The notes: generated by a model from the sequence alone, not told the origin. 14,331 nt of DNA from Desulfobacterales bacterium (GCA_029934695.1 JAOZLU010000118.1:1-14331), one strand, 5' to 3'. Shown: positions 1 to 6,911, counted from the stretch's first letter. Program-made: numbers and translations.

Positions 1-89
1 TAGCTATATTGACGGACTTTAAAGCCGGGTTCCTCCCCGTTTCCCCGGAATGACAGGTGGACACCCAAATTATCTGACCAGAGGAGAAT

Positions 90-650
90 ATGCTCGAAAA
101 AGAAACACAGCCAACATACAAAGGCGATTTGTCTGAGGATTTGCCAAAATTGTCAAATCAGGGATTAAAAAAGAATAAATACCTGAAACTTGCCCTTATT
201 GGGGGCCTGATTATCATTTTTGATCAGCTCACAAAGATCGTGATCCTGAACTCGCTGCCGCTTTACGAATCTGTCACCGCAATACCGGGATTTTTTAACA
301 TCACGCATATTCACAATTCAGGGGGCGCATTCGGGATTTTTGCAGATCAGAGTTTGATATTGCGTAAAATACTGTTTCTGTTTGTCTCATCATTCGCGGT
401 GGGGTTTGTTATATATTTTTACAGCAAAACCCCCAAAACACACCCTCTGCTTGCCACTGCATTTGCGCTGATATTCGGGGGGGCTATCGGTAATCTGATT
501 GACAGAATACGCTTGGGAAAAGTCATTGATTTCCTCGACTTTTACATCGGAAACTGGCATTGGCCTGCTTTTAATGTTGCAGACAGCGCCATTTCTGTCG
601 GCATTGCTATTTTTTTATTCCATATTCTTTTGGATAAAATTCCAGAGTAA
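90..650 (+). CDS. lspA: Lipoprotein signal peptidase (signal peptidase II)
   Basis: Inner-membrane aspartyl protease that removes the signal peptide from diacylglyceryl-modified prolipoproteins, the step after Lgt. The 186-residue protein has about four hydrophobic segments (roughly 34-54, 92-112, 118-137, 166-182). Family motifs are clear: FDQLTK (44-49), HNSGGAFG (75-82), GNLIDR (134-139), VIDFLDFYIGNWH (145-157) and FNVADS (161-166). By alignment from memory with the Pseudomonas enzyme, the catalytic aspartates are D147 and D165. The first 30 or so residues are hydrophilic and longer than in many LspA proteins, but no internal Met offers a shorter start. GAGGAG at 81-86 lies just before the ATG, at short spacing. 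The usual neighbour ileS is not seen; positions 1-89 show nothing I can assign. lgt follows 386 bp downstream on the same strand. Confidence 0.97.
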   Translation: MLEKETQPTYKGDLSEDLPKLSNQGLKKNKYLKLALIGGLIIIFDQLTKIVILNSLPLYESVTAIPGFFNITHIHNSGGAFGIFADQSLILRKILFLFVSSFAVGFVIYFYSKTPKTHPLLATAFALIFGGAIGNLIDRIRLGKVIDFLDFYIGNWHWPAFNVADSAISVGIAIFLFHILLDKIPE

Positions 651-656
651 GGAACT

Positions 657-758
657 CGGGAAAAACGCATTATCCCGCCTGCGCGGGATGCAAAAAACCG
701 CTTCGCTTAATTTTTGCACTCCTTGCGAACTTTCATGGGGTAATGCGTTTTTTCCGGG
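657..758. repeat. Composite inverted repeat with nested hairpins
   Basis: Outer arms 657-676 and 737-758 are nearly perfect inverted copies (CGGGAAAAACGCATTATCCC on the left), differing by one A/T-run base and one C/T change. Nested inside are a perfect 7-bp stem ATCCCGC/GCGGGAT (672-678 and 683-689, loop CTGC) and a GCAAAAA/TTTTTGC pair (690-696 and 711-717). Part of the right arm has a T-run, so it could act as a terminator after lspA. Its size and nested structure look more like a dispersed repeat element. Confidence 0.75.
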
Positions 759-766
759 TCCCTAAC

Positions 767-838
767 ATCCCATGCCCGGCTCGGATCCCATGCCCGGCTC
801 GGATCCCATGCTCGGCTCGGATCCCATGCTCGGCTCGG
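767..838 (+). repeat. 18-bp tandem repeat, four copies
   Basis: Four consecutive 18-bp units start at 767, 785, 803 and 821. The unit is ATCCCATGCYCGGCTCGG: the first two copies have C at the variable position and the last two have T. The array runs directly into the GGATT-core hairpin at 832. Because 18 is a multiple of three, the array keeps frames open on both strands; the short ORFs seen here are by-products and not called as genes. Confidence 0.95.
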
Positions 839-872
839 ATTGCCAAATCCGAGCCGCCGGATTTGGCAATCC
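832..872. repeat. Paired GGATT-core hairpins (36-nt unit, locus 1)
   Basis: The first hairpin is GGCTCGGATT, loop GCCA, AATCCGAGCC (832-855), a perfect 10-bp stem. The second core, GGATT-TGGC-AATCC (859-872), is the reverse complement of the first, with an imperfect outer stem. The whole 837-872 block (GGATTGCCAAATCC, 8-nt spacer, GGATTTGGCAATCC) recurs at 7878-7913 with two spacer differences. The two copies can also pair with each other as a 13-bp stem (839-851 with 858-870). See the copies at 5813 and 7873. Confidence 0.9.
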
Positions 873-890
873 CGCGGAAGCAGGAGAGAA

Positions 891-913
891 GGACGGGGTT
901 GCAAACCCCGTCC
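891..913. repeat. Perfect 10-bp GC-rich hairpin
   Basis: GGACGGGGTT (891-900) pairs perfectly with AACCCCGTCC (904-913) around a 3-nt loop GCA. No T-tract follows, so an intrinsic terminator is unlikely. It is the last of a run of hairpins filling the lspA-lgt gap. Positions 914-984 hold nothing I can assign. Confidence 0.75.
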
Positions 914-984
914 GGCAACTAAGTTTCAGGTATTTGAATGCCCGATTTCAGATGTGTTGGAAACCCATCCGGCAATGGATTCAT

Positions 985-1033
985 AAAACCTGAAACTTAA
1001 AACCTAAAACCTAAAACCTAAAACTTAAAACTT
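985..1033 (+). repeat. Heptanucleotide tandem array abutting the lgt start codon
   Basis: Seven consecutive 7-bp units: AAAACCT at 985, GAAACTT at 992, AAAACCT at 999, 1006 and 1013, and AAAACTT at 1020 and 1027. The eighth partial unit contributes the AAA before the lgt ATG at 1037. The array occupies the place where a ribosome-binding site should lie, and no purine-rich Shine-Dalgarno sequence is visible. Heptamer arrays of this kind resemble the short tandemly repeated repetitive sequences described in cyanobacteria. Confidence 0.95.
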
Positions 1034-1036
1034 AAA

Positions 1037-1807
1037 ATGTATCCTGTCCTTTTGAAATTCGGAAATATTGCCATCCACACTTACGGTTTTTTTATTGCCG
1101 TGGGGTTTCTGGTGGGCATTTCACTTGCAAAAAAAGAAGCTGAGAAATCAGGTGAGAATCCTGATAAGATAATGGACCTTTGTTTTTATCTCCTGATATC
1201 CGCCATTGTCGCTTCACGTCTGTTTTATGTTGCGACGAATCTGGATATATTTCTCTCAGATCCCTTGGAGATATTCAGAATATGGAAGGGAGGTCTCGTT
1301 TTTTACGGCGCATTCATCGGGGCACTCATAGCGGTGGTTATCTATCTGAAGAAAGAAAAAATGCCGCTGTGGAAAACAGTGGACATCCTGATTCCTTCTT
1401 TGGCGATTGGTCATTTTTTCGGGAGGCTGGGCTGTCTTTTTGCCGGGTGCTGCTATGGTAAAACATGCGATCTTCCCTGGGCAATCACCTTTTCCCACCC
1501 TGAAAGCCTCGCACCGATGGGCATCCCGCTCCATCCCACGCAGCTTTATTCTGCTTTTAACAACCTGATGATATTCGGGCTGCTTTGTCTTTTCCGCCCC
1601 CGGAAGAAATTTGACGGCCAGTTGTTCTGGATCTATGTTCTGCTCTATGGCATCACCCGTTCTGTTATTGAAATATTCCGGGGGGATTTCAGAGGACAGA
1701 TCATTTTTGGAATGCTGTCCATTTCTCAGACAATCGGGGGAGCCTTTGCTTTTATTGCCATTATCATGCTTATCGTTCTCAGCAGACGTAAGGCATCTGA
1801 AAAATGA
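1037..1807 (+). CDS. lgt: Phosphatidylglycerol-prolipoprotein diacylglyceryl transferase
   Basis: Inner-membrane enzyme that moves diacylglyceryl from phosphatidylglycerol to the lipobox cysteine of prolipoproteins, the first step of lipoprotein maturation and directly before LspA. The 256-residue protein is strongly hydrophobic throughout. The family signature is present as GRLGCLFAGCCYG (129-141), with R130 in the position of the essential E. coli arginine R143. The C-terminal YGITRSVIEIFR (204-215) supplies Y204 and R208, matching E. coli Y235 and R239. The segment IWKGGLVFYGAFIG (82-95) has Tyr90 where E. coli has a histidine; I recall this as common in related lineages. The start at 1037 fits the family N-terminus (YPVLLKFGNIAIHTYG), but it is preceded by a heptamer array instead of a Shine-Dalgarno sequence. 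Confidence 0.97.
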   Translation: MYPVLLKFGNIAIHTYGFFIAVGFLVGISLAKKEAEKSGENPDKIMDLCFYLLISAIVASRLFYVATNLDIFLSDPLEIFRIWKGGLVFYGAFIGALIAVVIYLKKEKMPLWKTVDILIPSLAIGHFFGRLGCLFAGCCYGKTCDLPWAITFSHPESLAPMGIPLHPTQLYSAFNNLMIFGLLCLFRPRKKFDGQLFWIYVLLYGITRSVIEIFRGDFRGQIIFGMLSISQTIGGAFAFIAIIMLIVLSRRKASEK

Positions 1808-1831
1808 AAACAATCTTGGAATGTTGAATCT

Positions 1832-2590
1832 ATGAAAAACGCCGAGCCAACCACTACAAAAATTCGAATCAGAATTGTTGACAAGGAGAACAGGCCAGCC
1901 CCAAATCTCAAGGTTACGGCCTCATACAAAGAGGCATCTGCTGAAAGCGATACAGATGGGCAGGGCAGAGTCAATTTTCCCCAAGTGCCGGTCCCGTCCG
2001 ACGTGAATATCCTCATCGCCTTGCCCGATCAGGACCCGTTTGAGAAACGCATTATATGCCAGAAAAAGGATGAGGAGCATGTGATGACCTTGCCTTTCAC
2101 ATTCAGATCAACTGCCATGATGCGCTTCCAGATCGCGGATTCCGAGGGGAAAGGATTAAAAAAGATACCGTTGCGGCTTGAATGCAAAGGGACATCAGCA
2201 GAGGATGTGACTGATAAAGAGGGACGGTCGGAGTTTTCAGATATCCCCGTGGGAGAGAAGGTCAGGCTGTCTGTAAAGCATTCAGGAAAAGAGCCTCTTG
2301 TTAAAAATTTCCGTTGCAATCAGCAGGAAGAACTGCATCAGATCGTTATTGATATCCCGAAAAAGAACTATAAACCTTTACTGATCTTGCCGTGTCTCTT
2401 TCTGCTTATCGGAGCCGGTTTTCTCTCCTGGTGGCTCACAGGAGACGACGAGCCAAATATTCCATCTGTTCCCCCTTCTGCTTTGATTCTCGAAGAATGC
2501 CGGTGCAAGGATGAGATAGAGGAACTCCGGCAGGAAATCAGACGGGTGAAGAAGGAAATCGCAGAGATAAGAATGAAGGGTGAGGATTGA
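1832..2590 (+). CDS. Membrane-anchored protein with two Ig-like repeats and a coiled-coil tail, function unknown
   Basis: I do not recognise this 252-residue protein as a named family. Two repeats of about 80 residues are visible: IRIRIVDKENRPAPNLKVTA (11-30) with a later TDGQGRVNFPQVPV (41-54), and MRFQIADSEGKGLKKIPLRL (97-116) with TDKEGRSEFSDIPV (127-140). This beta-sandwich pattern resembles carboxypeptidase-regulatory-like or bacterial Ig-like domains. A single transmembrane segment follows (about 181-203), then a short Pro-rich linker and a charged heptad-like coiled coil (about 223-248). No N-terminal signal peptide is visible, so which side of the membrane the repeats face is unclear. 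It starts 24 bp after lgt with a weak TGGA site at 1817-1820, and ends 3 bp before holA, suggesting co-transcription with both. Confidence 0.8.
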   Translation: MKNAEPTTTKIRIRIVDKENRPAPNLKVTASYKEASAESDTDGQGRVNFPQVPVPSDVNILIALPDQDPFEKRIICQKKDEEHVMTLPFTFRSTAMMRFQIADSEGKGLKKIPLRLECKGTSAEDVTDKEGRSEFSDIPVGEKVRLSVKHSGKEPLVKNFRCNQQEELHQIVIDIPKKNYKPLLILPCLFLLIGAGFLSWWLTGDDEPNIPSVPPSALILEECRCKDEIEELRQEIRRVKKEIAEIRMKGED

Positions 2591-2593
2591 AGG

Positions 2594-4063
2594 ATGTCTG
2601 AAATTAACTATAAAGAGCTGGATGCCTATCTGAAGGGGAAAGGAAAAGAAGCTTTTTCCCCTGTGTATCTGATTCACGGTGAAGAGGTACTCTGTAAAAC
2701 AGCGTTTAATACGCTTCTGGATGCACTGATCCCTGTTTCGGATCGGGGAATGAACTATGAGCCGGTGGACAATGACAGTGTTTATGAAGCCATCGAGCAG
2801 GTCAACACGTTTTCGCTTCTGCCCGGCACAAAGGTCGTCGCACTTTGTGATTCACGGATTTTTTATTCAAAACAGAGTGAGGCCAGTTTCCTTGAAAAAG
2901 CAAAGGACGCATATCACGGGAAAAATATAAAAAAGGCCGCCAAATTTATCGCAAGTCTTCTAAGTGTCCTGAATCTTTCTTTTGATGATGTGAAGGACAA
3001 TGCGAGCCGAACTCAGAATTTAAAACTGGATTCAGGCGAATTCACCGATGACAGATGGCTGGATGAAGTCATCCGCTATTGTGCGGATAACAGTCTGTCC
3101 GTATCTGCTGTGAAAGATAATGCCGGAGATTTGCAGAAAGCCATTGAAAAAGGGTTTCCCGAAGAAAATATTATGATTGTCACCGCGGATATGATTGACA
3201 AAAGGCGGGGACTGTTCAAATCCATTGATAAAAACGGAACCATCATTAATTGCGCTGTTCCCAAAGGAAGCGGAATGGCTGACAAGAGAGAGCAGGAAGC
3301 TGTTTTGAATGAAAGGATGCGGGCGATCCTTTCAAAAAGCGGCAAAACAATGGACCGGAATGCGTATCAGGCCATGTACGAAATGACCGGCTTTGATCTC
3401 CGCACATTCTCCAATAATCTGGAGAAACTTGTCAGTTATGCAGGGGATCGGAAAAAGATAACCGCTGAGGACGTTGAGGCGGTTTTGAAGCGCACCAAGC
3501 AGGACCCGATATATGAGCTGACCAGTGCTGTATCCGACCGAAACACACAGGATGCGATTTTTTTCCTGAATTCTCTTCTCTCCGCGGGTTTTTTCCCGCT
3601 TCAGGCCCTTGGCGCCATTGCCAATCAGATGAGAAAAATATTTCTTATCAAGGGGTTTTCGGAAAGTCCCCAGGGCAAAGCATGGCGTCCGGGCATGCCG
3701 TACCAGCAGTTTCAGAACAGCGTCATGCCCGCGATCCGGAAGTATGACAATGAAGTTTCAGAGCAGTTGGAAGCGTGGGAAAAAATGCTTTCAAAAAAAG
3801 ATGCAGATGCCGACAAAGGGAAAAAGAAGAAGGGGAAAAAGAAGAAACCCAAAGCTGTTGCAACCGATATCCTCATTGCAAAAAATTCGAGAAGCCCCTA
3901 TCCTGTTTATCTGATGCTTCTGAAATCCGAGAAATTCACAAGAGAGGAACTCCTTGACGCGTCTGAGTGCCTGAGCGAAGCTGATCTGAAGCTCAAAACA
4001 TCAGGCAAAAATCCCAAAGTTGTCCTGGAACGGGTGATTTTTCGGATTTGCGGGGTGGGTTAA
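2594..4063 (+). CDS. holA: DNA polymerase III delta subunit, enlarged
   Basis: Clamp-loader delta subunit, which opens the beta sliding clamp at the replication fork. Recognised from the N-terminal YLIHGEE (25-31), the TFSLLPGTKVVAL region (72-84), and the delta-typical MTGFDLRTFSNNLEKLVSYAG (264-284) and AEDVEAVLKRTKQDPIYELTSAV segments (291-313). At 489 residues it is about 140 longer than a typical HolA of roughly 340. Two extra stretches account for this: about residues 91-190, rich in Lys/Asp/Ser, in the N-terminal domain, and a lysine-rich run (KGKKKKGKKKKPK, 408-420) in the C-terminal domain. The ATG lies 3 bp after the preceding stop, with a GAGG-type site about 8 bp upstream. The last gene of the lspA-side group; no strong terminator directly follows it. 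Confidence 0.93.
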   Translation: MSEINYKELDAYLKGKGKEAFSPVYLIHGEEVLCKTAFNTLLDALIPVSDRGMNYEPVDNDSVYEAIEQVNTFSLLPGTKVVALCDSRIFYSKQSEASFLEKAKDAYHGKNIKKAAKFIASLLSVLNLSFDDVKDNASRTQNLKLDSGEFTDDRWLDEVIRYCADNSLSVSAVKDNAGDLQKAIEKGFPEENIMIVTADMIDKRRGLFKSIDKNGTIINCAVPKGSGMADKREQEAVLNERMRAILSKSGKTMDRNAYQAMYEMTGFDLRTFSNNLEKLVSYAGDRKKITAEDVEAVLKRTKQDPIYELTSAVSDRNTQDAIFFLNSLLSAGFFPLQALGAIANQMRKIFLIKGFSESPQGKAWRPGMPYQQFQNSVMPAIRKYDNEVSEQLEAWEKMLSKKDADADKGKKKKGKKKKPKAVATDILIAKNSRSPYPVYLMLLKSEKFTREELLDASECLSEADLKLKTSGKNPKVVLERVIFRICGVG

Positions 4064-4176
4064 GAGACTGATAAACTCAGTATGGGAATGTGTGTTATTA
4101 TGAAAAAACCTCGTAAAATTCAAGATTAATGTAATCGCATTATAGGGTGAGATCCATTCTTAACCACAATCTGTGC

Positions 4177-4251
4177 AAAAAAAAATGAAGCGGAGCGGAA
4201 CGACATTCCTGCATACCGCGGGCGCAAAAAAGAAAATTCCGTTCCGCTCCG
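4177..4251 (-). terminator. Rho-independent-type terminator for rocD
   Basis: A perfect 12-bp inverted repeat, CGGAGCGGAACG (4191-4202) and CGTTCCGCTCCG (4240-4251), encloses a 37-nt loop. On the minus strand the stem is followed by CTTCA and then nine T residues (4185 to 4177), as expected downstream of rocD. The loop is long for a classical terminator. On the plus strand no T-run follows, so termination of holA here is less clear. Confidence 0.7.
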
Positions 4252-4279
4252 TAAATCCAGAATCAGACCATCACCAGAT

Positions 4280-5479
4280 TCACCCAGCCAGAACCGGCTC
4301 AATTTTTTCCAAGGCCCAGTCAATATCTTCTTTGGCAATAATGAGCGGCGGCGCAAATCGGATGACGTTGTCGTGGGTTTCCTTGCACAGCAGTCCCCCT
4401 GCCTTCAGCTTCTCACAGAAGCGACGTGCGCCTCCGGCCTCCGGGACAAGTTCAACGCCGATCATCAGCCCTTTTCCCCGAATCTCCCTGATGTGGGGGC
4501 TGATAATTTTTTTCAGTCGGGACATAAAATATGCTCCCATCTCAACAGCATTTTCGATCATCTTTTCTTCAACCAGAACTTTGATCGCGGCGCGGGCCAC
4601 GGCGCAGGCAAGGGGATTGCCGCCGAAAGTGCTGCCGTGGTCCCCTGGCATGAACACGCCCAGCACATCGGTATTCGACAACACCGCTGATATAGGATAG
4701 AATCCGCCGGAAAGTGCCTTGCCTATGAGCGTCACATCTGCCTCAATGCCGTCGTGCTCTTCGGCCAGAAGCTTGCCGGTTCGGCCCAGGCCGGTCTGTA
4801 TCTCATCCAGAATCAGGACGACGTTCTGTTTGTCGCATACGGCCCTGGCCTCTCTGAGATATCCTGACGGCGGAATGATAACACCCGCCTCTCCCTGAAT
4901 CGGCTCCGCCATAAAGCCTACCGTGTTAGGCGTGATAGCGTCTTCGAGTGCTTTGATGTCGCCAAAAGGGATGACTCTGAAACCGGGAGCAAAAGGGCCG
5001 AACCCGTCCTTATAGTGTTCATCGGTGCTGAATCCGATAATGGCGATGGTCCGGCCGTGAAAATTATTCTCACAGACAATGATTTCAGCCTGATTCTCAG
5101 GCACGCCTTTAATCTTGTATCCCCATTTCCGAGCGGCCTTGATGACGGTCTCCACCGCTTCCGCGCCGCTGTTCATGGGCAGCACCTTATGCGAATGGGT
5201 CAGTTCACAGAGTTCTTTGTAAAGAAGCCCCAACTGATCATTGCGAAAGGCCCGGGAGGTAAGGGTCAGCTTCCGGGCCTGCTCAATCATGGCCTGCATG
5301 ATTTTCGGGTGGCAATGCCCCTGGTTCACTGCTGAATAAGCAGAGAGAAAGTCCAGATATTTGTTACCGTCCACGTCCCAGACCCATATCCCCTCGCCGC
5401 GGTTCAGAACCACATCAAGGGGTTTGTAATTATGCGCGCCAAATTGGTCTTCCAGATTCATATAATATTGGGTATCCAT
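4280..5479 (-). CDS. rocD: Ornithine aminotransferase (ornithine--oxo-acid transaminase)
   Basis: Cytoplasmic PLP enzyme that converts ornithine and 2-oxoglutarate to glutamate-5-semialdehyde and glutamate, linking arginine/ornithine and proline metabolism. The 399 residues match the usual length. Class-III aminotransferase landmarks: FLSAYSAVNQGHCHP (44-58), KVLPMNSGAEAVE (98-110), NNFHGRTIAIIGFS (138-151), LDEIQTGLGRTG (224-235, D225 contacting the PLP ring nitrogen), and LIGKALSGGFYP (251-262) with K254 as the PLP lysine. The SAYSAVNQGHCHP and LTLTSRAF segments favour ornithine over acetylornithine or GABA aminotransferases. A strong AGGAG (minus strand, 5490-5486) lies 6 nt before the ATG. 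It stands alone, flanked by non-coding DNA, and converges on holA; no arginase or proline gene is nearby. Confidence 0.95.
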   Translation of the reverse strand: MDTQYYMNLEDQFGAHNYKPLDVVLNRGEGIWVWDVDGNKYLDFLSAYSAVNQGHCHPKIMQAMIEQARKLTLTSRAFRNDQLGLLYKELCELTHSHKVLPMNSGAEAVETVIKAARKWGYKIKGVPENQAEIIVCENNFHGRTIAIIGFSTDEHYKDGFGPFAPGFRVIPFGDIKALEDAITPNTVGFMAEPIQGEAGVIIPPSGYLREARAVCDKQNVVLILDEIQTGLGRTGKLLAEEHDGIEADVTLIGKALSGGFYPISAVLSNTDVLGVFMPGDHGSTFGGNPLACAVARAAIKVLVEEKMIENAVEMGAYFMSRLKKIISPHIREIRGKGLMIGVELVPEAGGARRFCEKLKAGGLLCKETHDNVIRFAPPLIIAKEDIDWALEKIEPVLAG

Positions 5480-5553
5480 ATTATTCTCCTGAATAGGGCT
5501 TTACGGGGTTCTGACTTATGATGGCCAGTTCCAGAATTTATTGTAAAAATTTC

Positions 5554-5574
5554 CCTGAAAAATCAGGTTTTTTT
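5554..5574 (+). terminator. Small hairpin with T-tract in the rocD upstream gap
   Basis: CCTGA (5554-5558), loop AAAA, TCAGG (5563-5567), then seven T residues (5568-5574). This is a terminator shape on the plus strand with a weak 5-bp stem. No plus-strand gene lies upstream to need it, because rocD is on the other strand. It could stop antisense transcription into the gap or be chance. Confidence 0.3.
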
Positions 5575-5609
5575 ATCCCAAGAGGTGAAAATATTTTAAC
5601 TTGATTTAA

Positions 5610-5720
5610 TATAACGAATTTAGGGGAGGCTTAAACGTGAACATGAATGTTTACGTCAGGGATTCACGTTTAAGTTCAAGTTCACATGCATGCTCACATG
5701 GCTCCCCTAAATCCGTTATA
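5610..5720. mobile_element. MITE-like 111-bp imperfect palindrome
   Basis: Terminal inverted repeats TATAACGAATTTAGGGGAGG (5610-5629) and the complementary CTCCCCTAAATCCGTTATA (5702-5720) match apart from one A/G mismatch and one unpaired base. Inside, CTTAAACGTGAA (5630-5641) and TTCACGTTTAAG (5663-5674) form a perfect 12-bp pair. The ends can be read as TAACG...CGTTA flanked by TA on both sides, as expected of IS630/Tc1-type TA target duplication. It encodes no protein. The mobile-element call is an inference; a regulatory cruciform is the alternative. Confidence 0.5.
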
Positions 5721-6143
5721 ATGAGCAATGTACTTGTAATATTATTTTCCGTCAACAGAAAAATGAGGCTGGCAAGGTTGTCTGAACTGTGTGGTCTTTG
5801 TTTAGGGCGTTTCTGCCGGATTTGGCAATCCGGCAGGCAAAAGCTAAACAGGGGCAATAGAGATCAGAGTCTTTGTCCAAAATATCCGGGAAGTGTATTT
5901 CTTGTTGCAAAAAAGTTCGTTTTAATGTAATAGATAAGTCTGTTCTCTGGTCCCATCAACCAAATTGCAAAAACTTGGTCAGGCATATTTTAAAACAGTC
6001 GGTACAGTCATAAGTTCTCACAACTCATTGAAATTACTTATACAGGTATTTCCCGAACTGTATATGCCATATTAATAATTTCAGCCATTTAGGGAGTTAC
6101 TTTCAACTTTTTGCTTTGAACTTTTCACTGACGAGGGTATAAA
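5721..6143. other. Non-coding stretch upstream of the DUF3108 gene
   Basis: Apart from the hairpin at 5813-5836, I see no gene, tRNA or clear promoter in this stretch. The sequence is AT-rich towards its right end. A plus-strand open frame from 5637 to 5930 runs through the palindrome and hairpin and has no protein-like features, so it is not called. Confidence 0.5.
5813..5836. repeat. GGATT-core hairpin, single copy (locus 2)
   Basis: CTGCCGGATT (5813-5822), loop TGGC, AATCCGGCAG (5827-5836), a perfect 10-bp stem. The core GGATT-TGGC-AATCC equals the copies at 859 and 7900. The outer five pairs (CTGCC/GGCAG) differ from those of the other loci yet remain fully paired. Confidence 0.9.
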
Positions 6144-6911
6144 TTGAAATCATTTATTATAGGTTTTGCAACAGTTGTTATGACGGTTTTCTGCTTTGCT
6201 GAAACTGGCAAAGCAGCTGAGGAAGACCTTCCGTTTCGCCCGGGCGAGAAATTGACGTTTGATCTTAAATGGACAATTATAAAGGCCGGGGAAGCCACGC
6301 TTGAGGTGCTTCCTGTCGAAACTGTCAATGGCGTTCCATCTTACCACTTTGTAATGACTGCGAAAAGTACGCCATTTTTGGATGTTTTCTATAAAGTCCG
6401 TGACAGGATAGACGCTTACACGGATACGAAGATGACCCGTACGCTCTTTTATAAGAAAAAACAGAAGGAAGGGCGGACCCACAGGGATATCGTTGTCCGC
6501 TTTGACTGGAAAAAGAAAGAGGCATATTATTCCAATTTTGGCGAGAAAAGAGACCCGCTTTCTTTGCTGCCCGGAGCGTTTGATCCCCTGTCCGCTTTTT
6601 TTTACTGCCGATTTTTGGATATGAAGGAAAATACTGTCATTGAAAGACCGATCACGGATGGGAAAAAATGTGTCATCGGCAGGGTGAAGGTCGTAAGAAG
6701 AGAAAAAATAAAACTGGGGGACAAGGTCTATGACACCTGGCTGCTGGAGCCTGAATTAAAACATGTCGGCGGGGTTTTTGAAAAGAGCAGGGATGCTAAA
6801 ATCCAATTGTGGGTTTCCGCGGATAAGCGGCGGATTCCTGTCAAAATAAAGAGCAAGGTCATTGTGGGAAGCTTTTCAGCGGAACTGGTTTCGATGGAAG
6901 TCTCGGAATAA
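6144..6911 (+). CDS. Exported DUF3108 domain protein
   Basis: A 255-residue protein with a signal peptide (hydrophobic 4-19, probable cleavage after GKAA at about residue 25), so probably periplasmic. The mature N-terminus FRPGEKLTFDLKWTIIKAGE (31-50) followed by a beta-rich pattern is characteristic of DUF3108 proteins, which have no firmly established function; some appear in envelope or outer-membrane contexts. The start codon is TTG; GAGGG at 6133-6137 with 6-nt spacing supports it, and no better ATG precedes the signal peptide. The LEA-type lipoprotein follows 101 bp downstream on the same strand, separated by a 17-bp inverted repeat, so the two may or may not share a transcript. Confidence 0.85.
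   Translation: MKSFIIGFATVVMTVFCFAETGKAAEEDLPFRPGEKLTFDLKWTIIKAGEATLEVLPVETVNGVPSYHFVMTAKSTPFLDVFYKVRDRIDAYTDTKMTRTLFYKKKQKEGRTHRDIVVRFDWKKKEAYYSNFGEKRDPLSLLPGAFDPLSAFFYCRFLDMKENTVIERPITDGKKCVIGRVKVVRREKIKLGDKVYDTWLLEPELKHVGGVFEKSRDAKIQLWVSADKRRIPVKIKSKVIVGSFSAELVSMEVSE

Noticed and set aside
767..838. CRISPR-like array
   Set aside because: The 18-bp units are directly adjacent with no spacers, and no cas gene is in the window.
707..918. Minus-strand open frames encoding RAEHGI/RAGHGI repeats
   Set aside because: They are the complementary reading of the same 18-bp repeat and show no protein-like features beyond it.
772..993. Open frame (+) with repeated MPGSDP and MLGSDP peptides
   Set aside because: It is generated by the 18-bp tandem repeat and the hairpin unit, with no ribosome-binding site and no conserved domain; treated as repeat DNA.
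985..1033. Telomere-like repeat marking a replicon end
   Set aside because: The units resemble telomeric heptamers only superficially, are short and imperfect, and lie inside a gene cluster.
1280..1321. Lgt with a missing active-site histidine (Tyr90)
   Set aside because: From memory this tyrosine is common in Lgt from related lineages, and the arginine motifs are intact, so the enzyme is not judged defective.
4067..4081. Hairpin ACTGA/TCAGT after holA as a terminator
   Set aside because: The stem is only 5 bp, the loop is AT-rich, and no T-tract follows.
4173..4700. Long plus-strand open frames opposite rocD
   Set aside because: They are antisense shadows of a confidently identified aminotransferase gene.
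5637..5930. 97-codon open frame (+) in the gap
   Set aside because: It begins inside the large palindrome and runs through the GGATT hairpin, with no coding signature.
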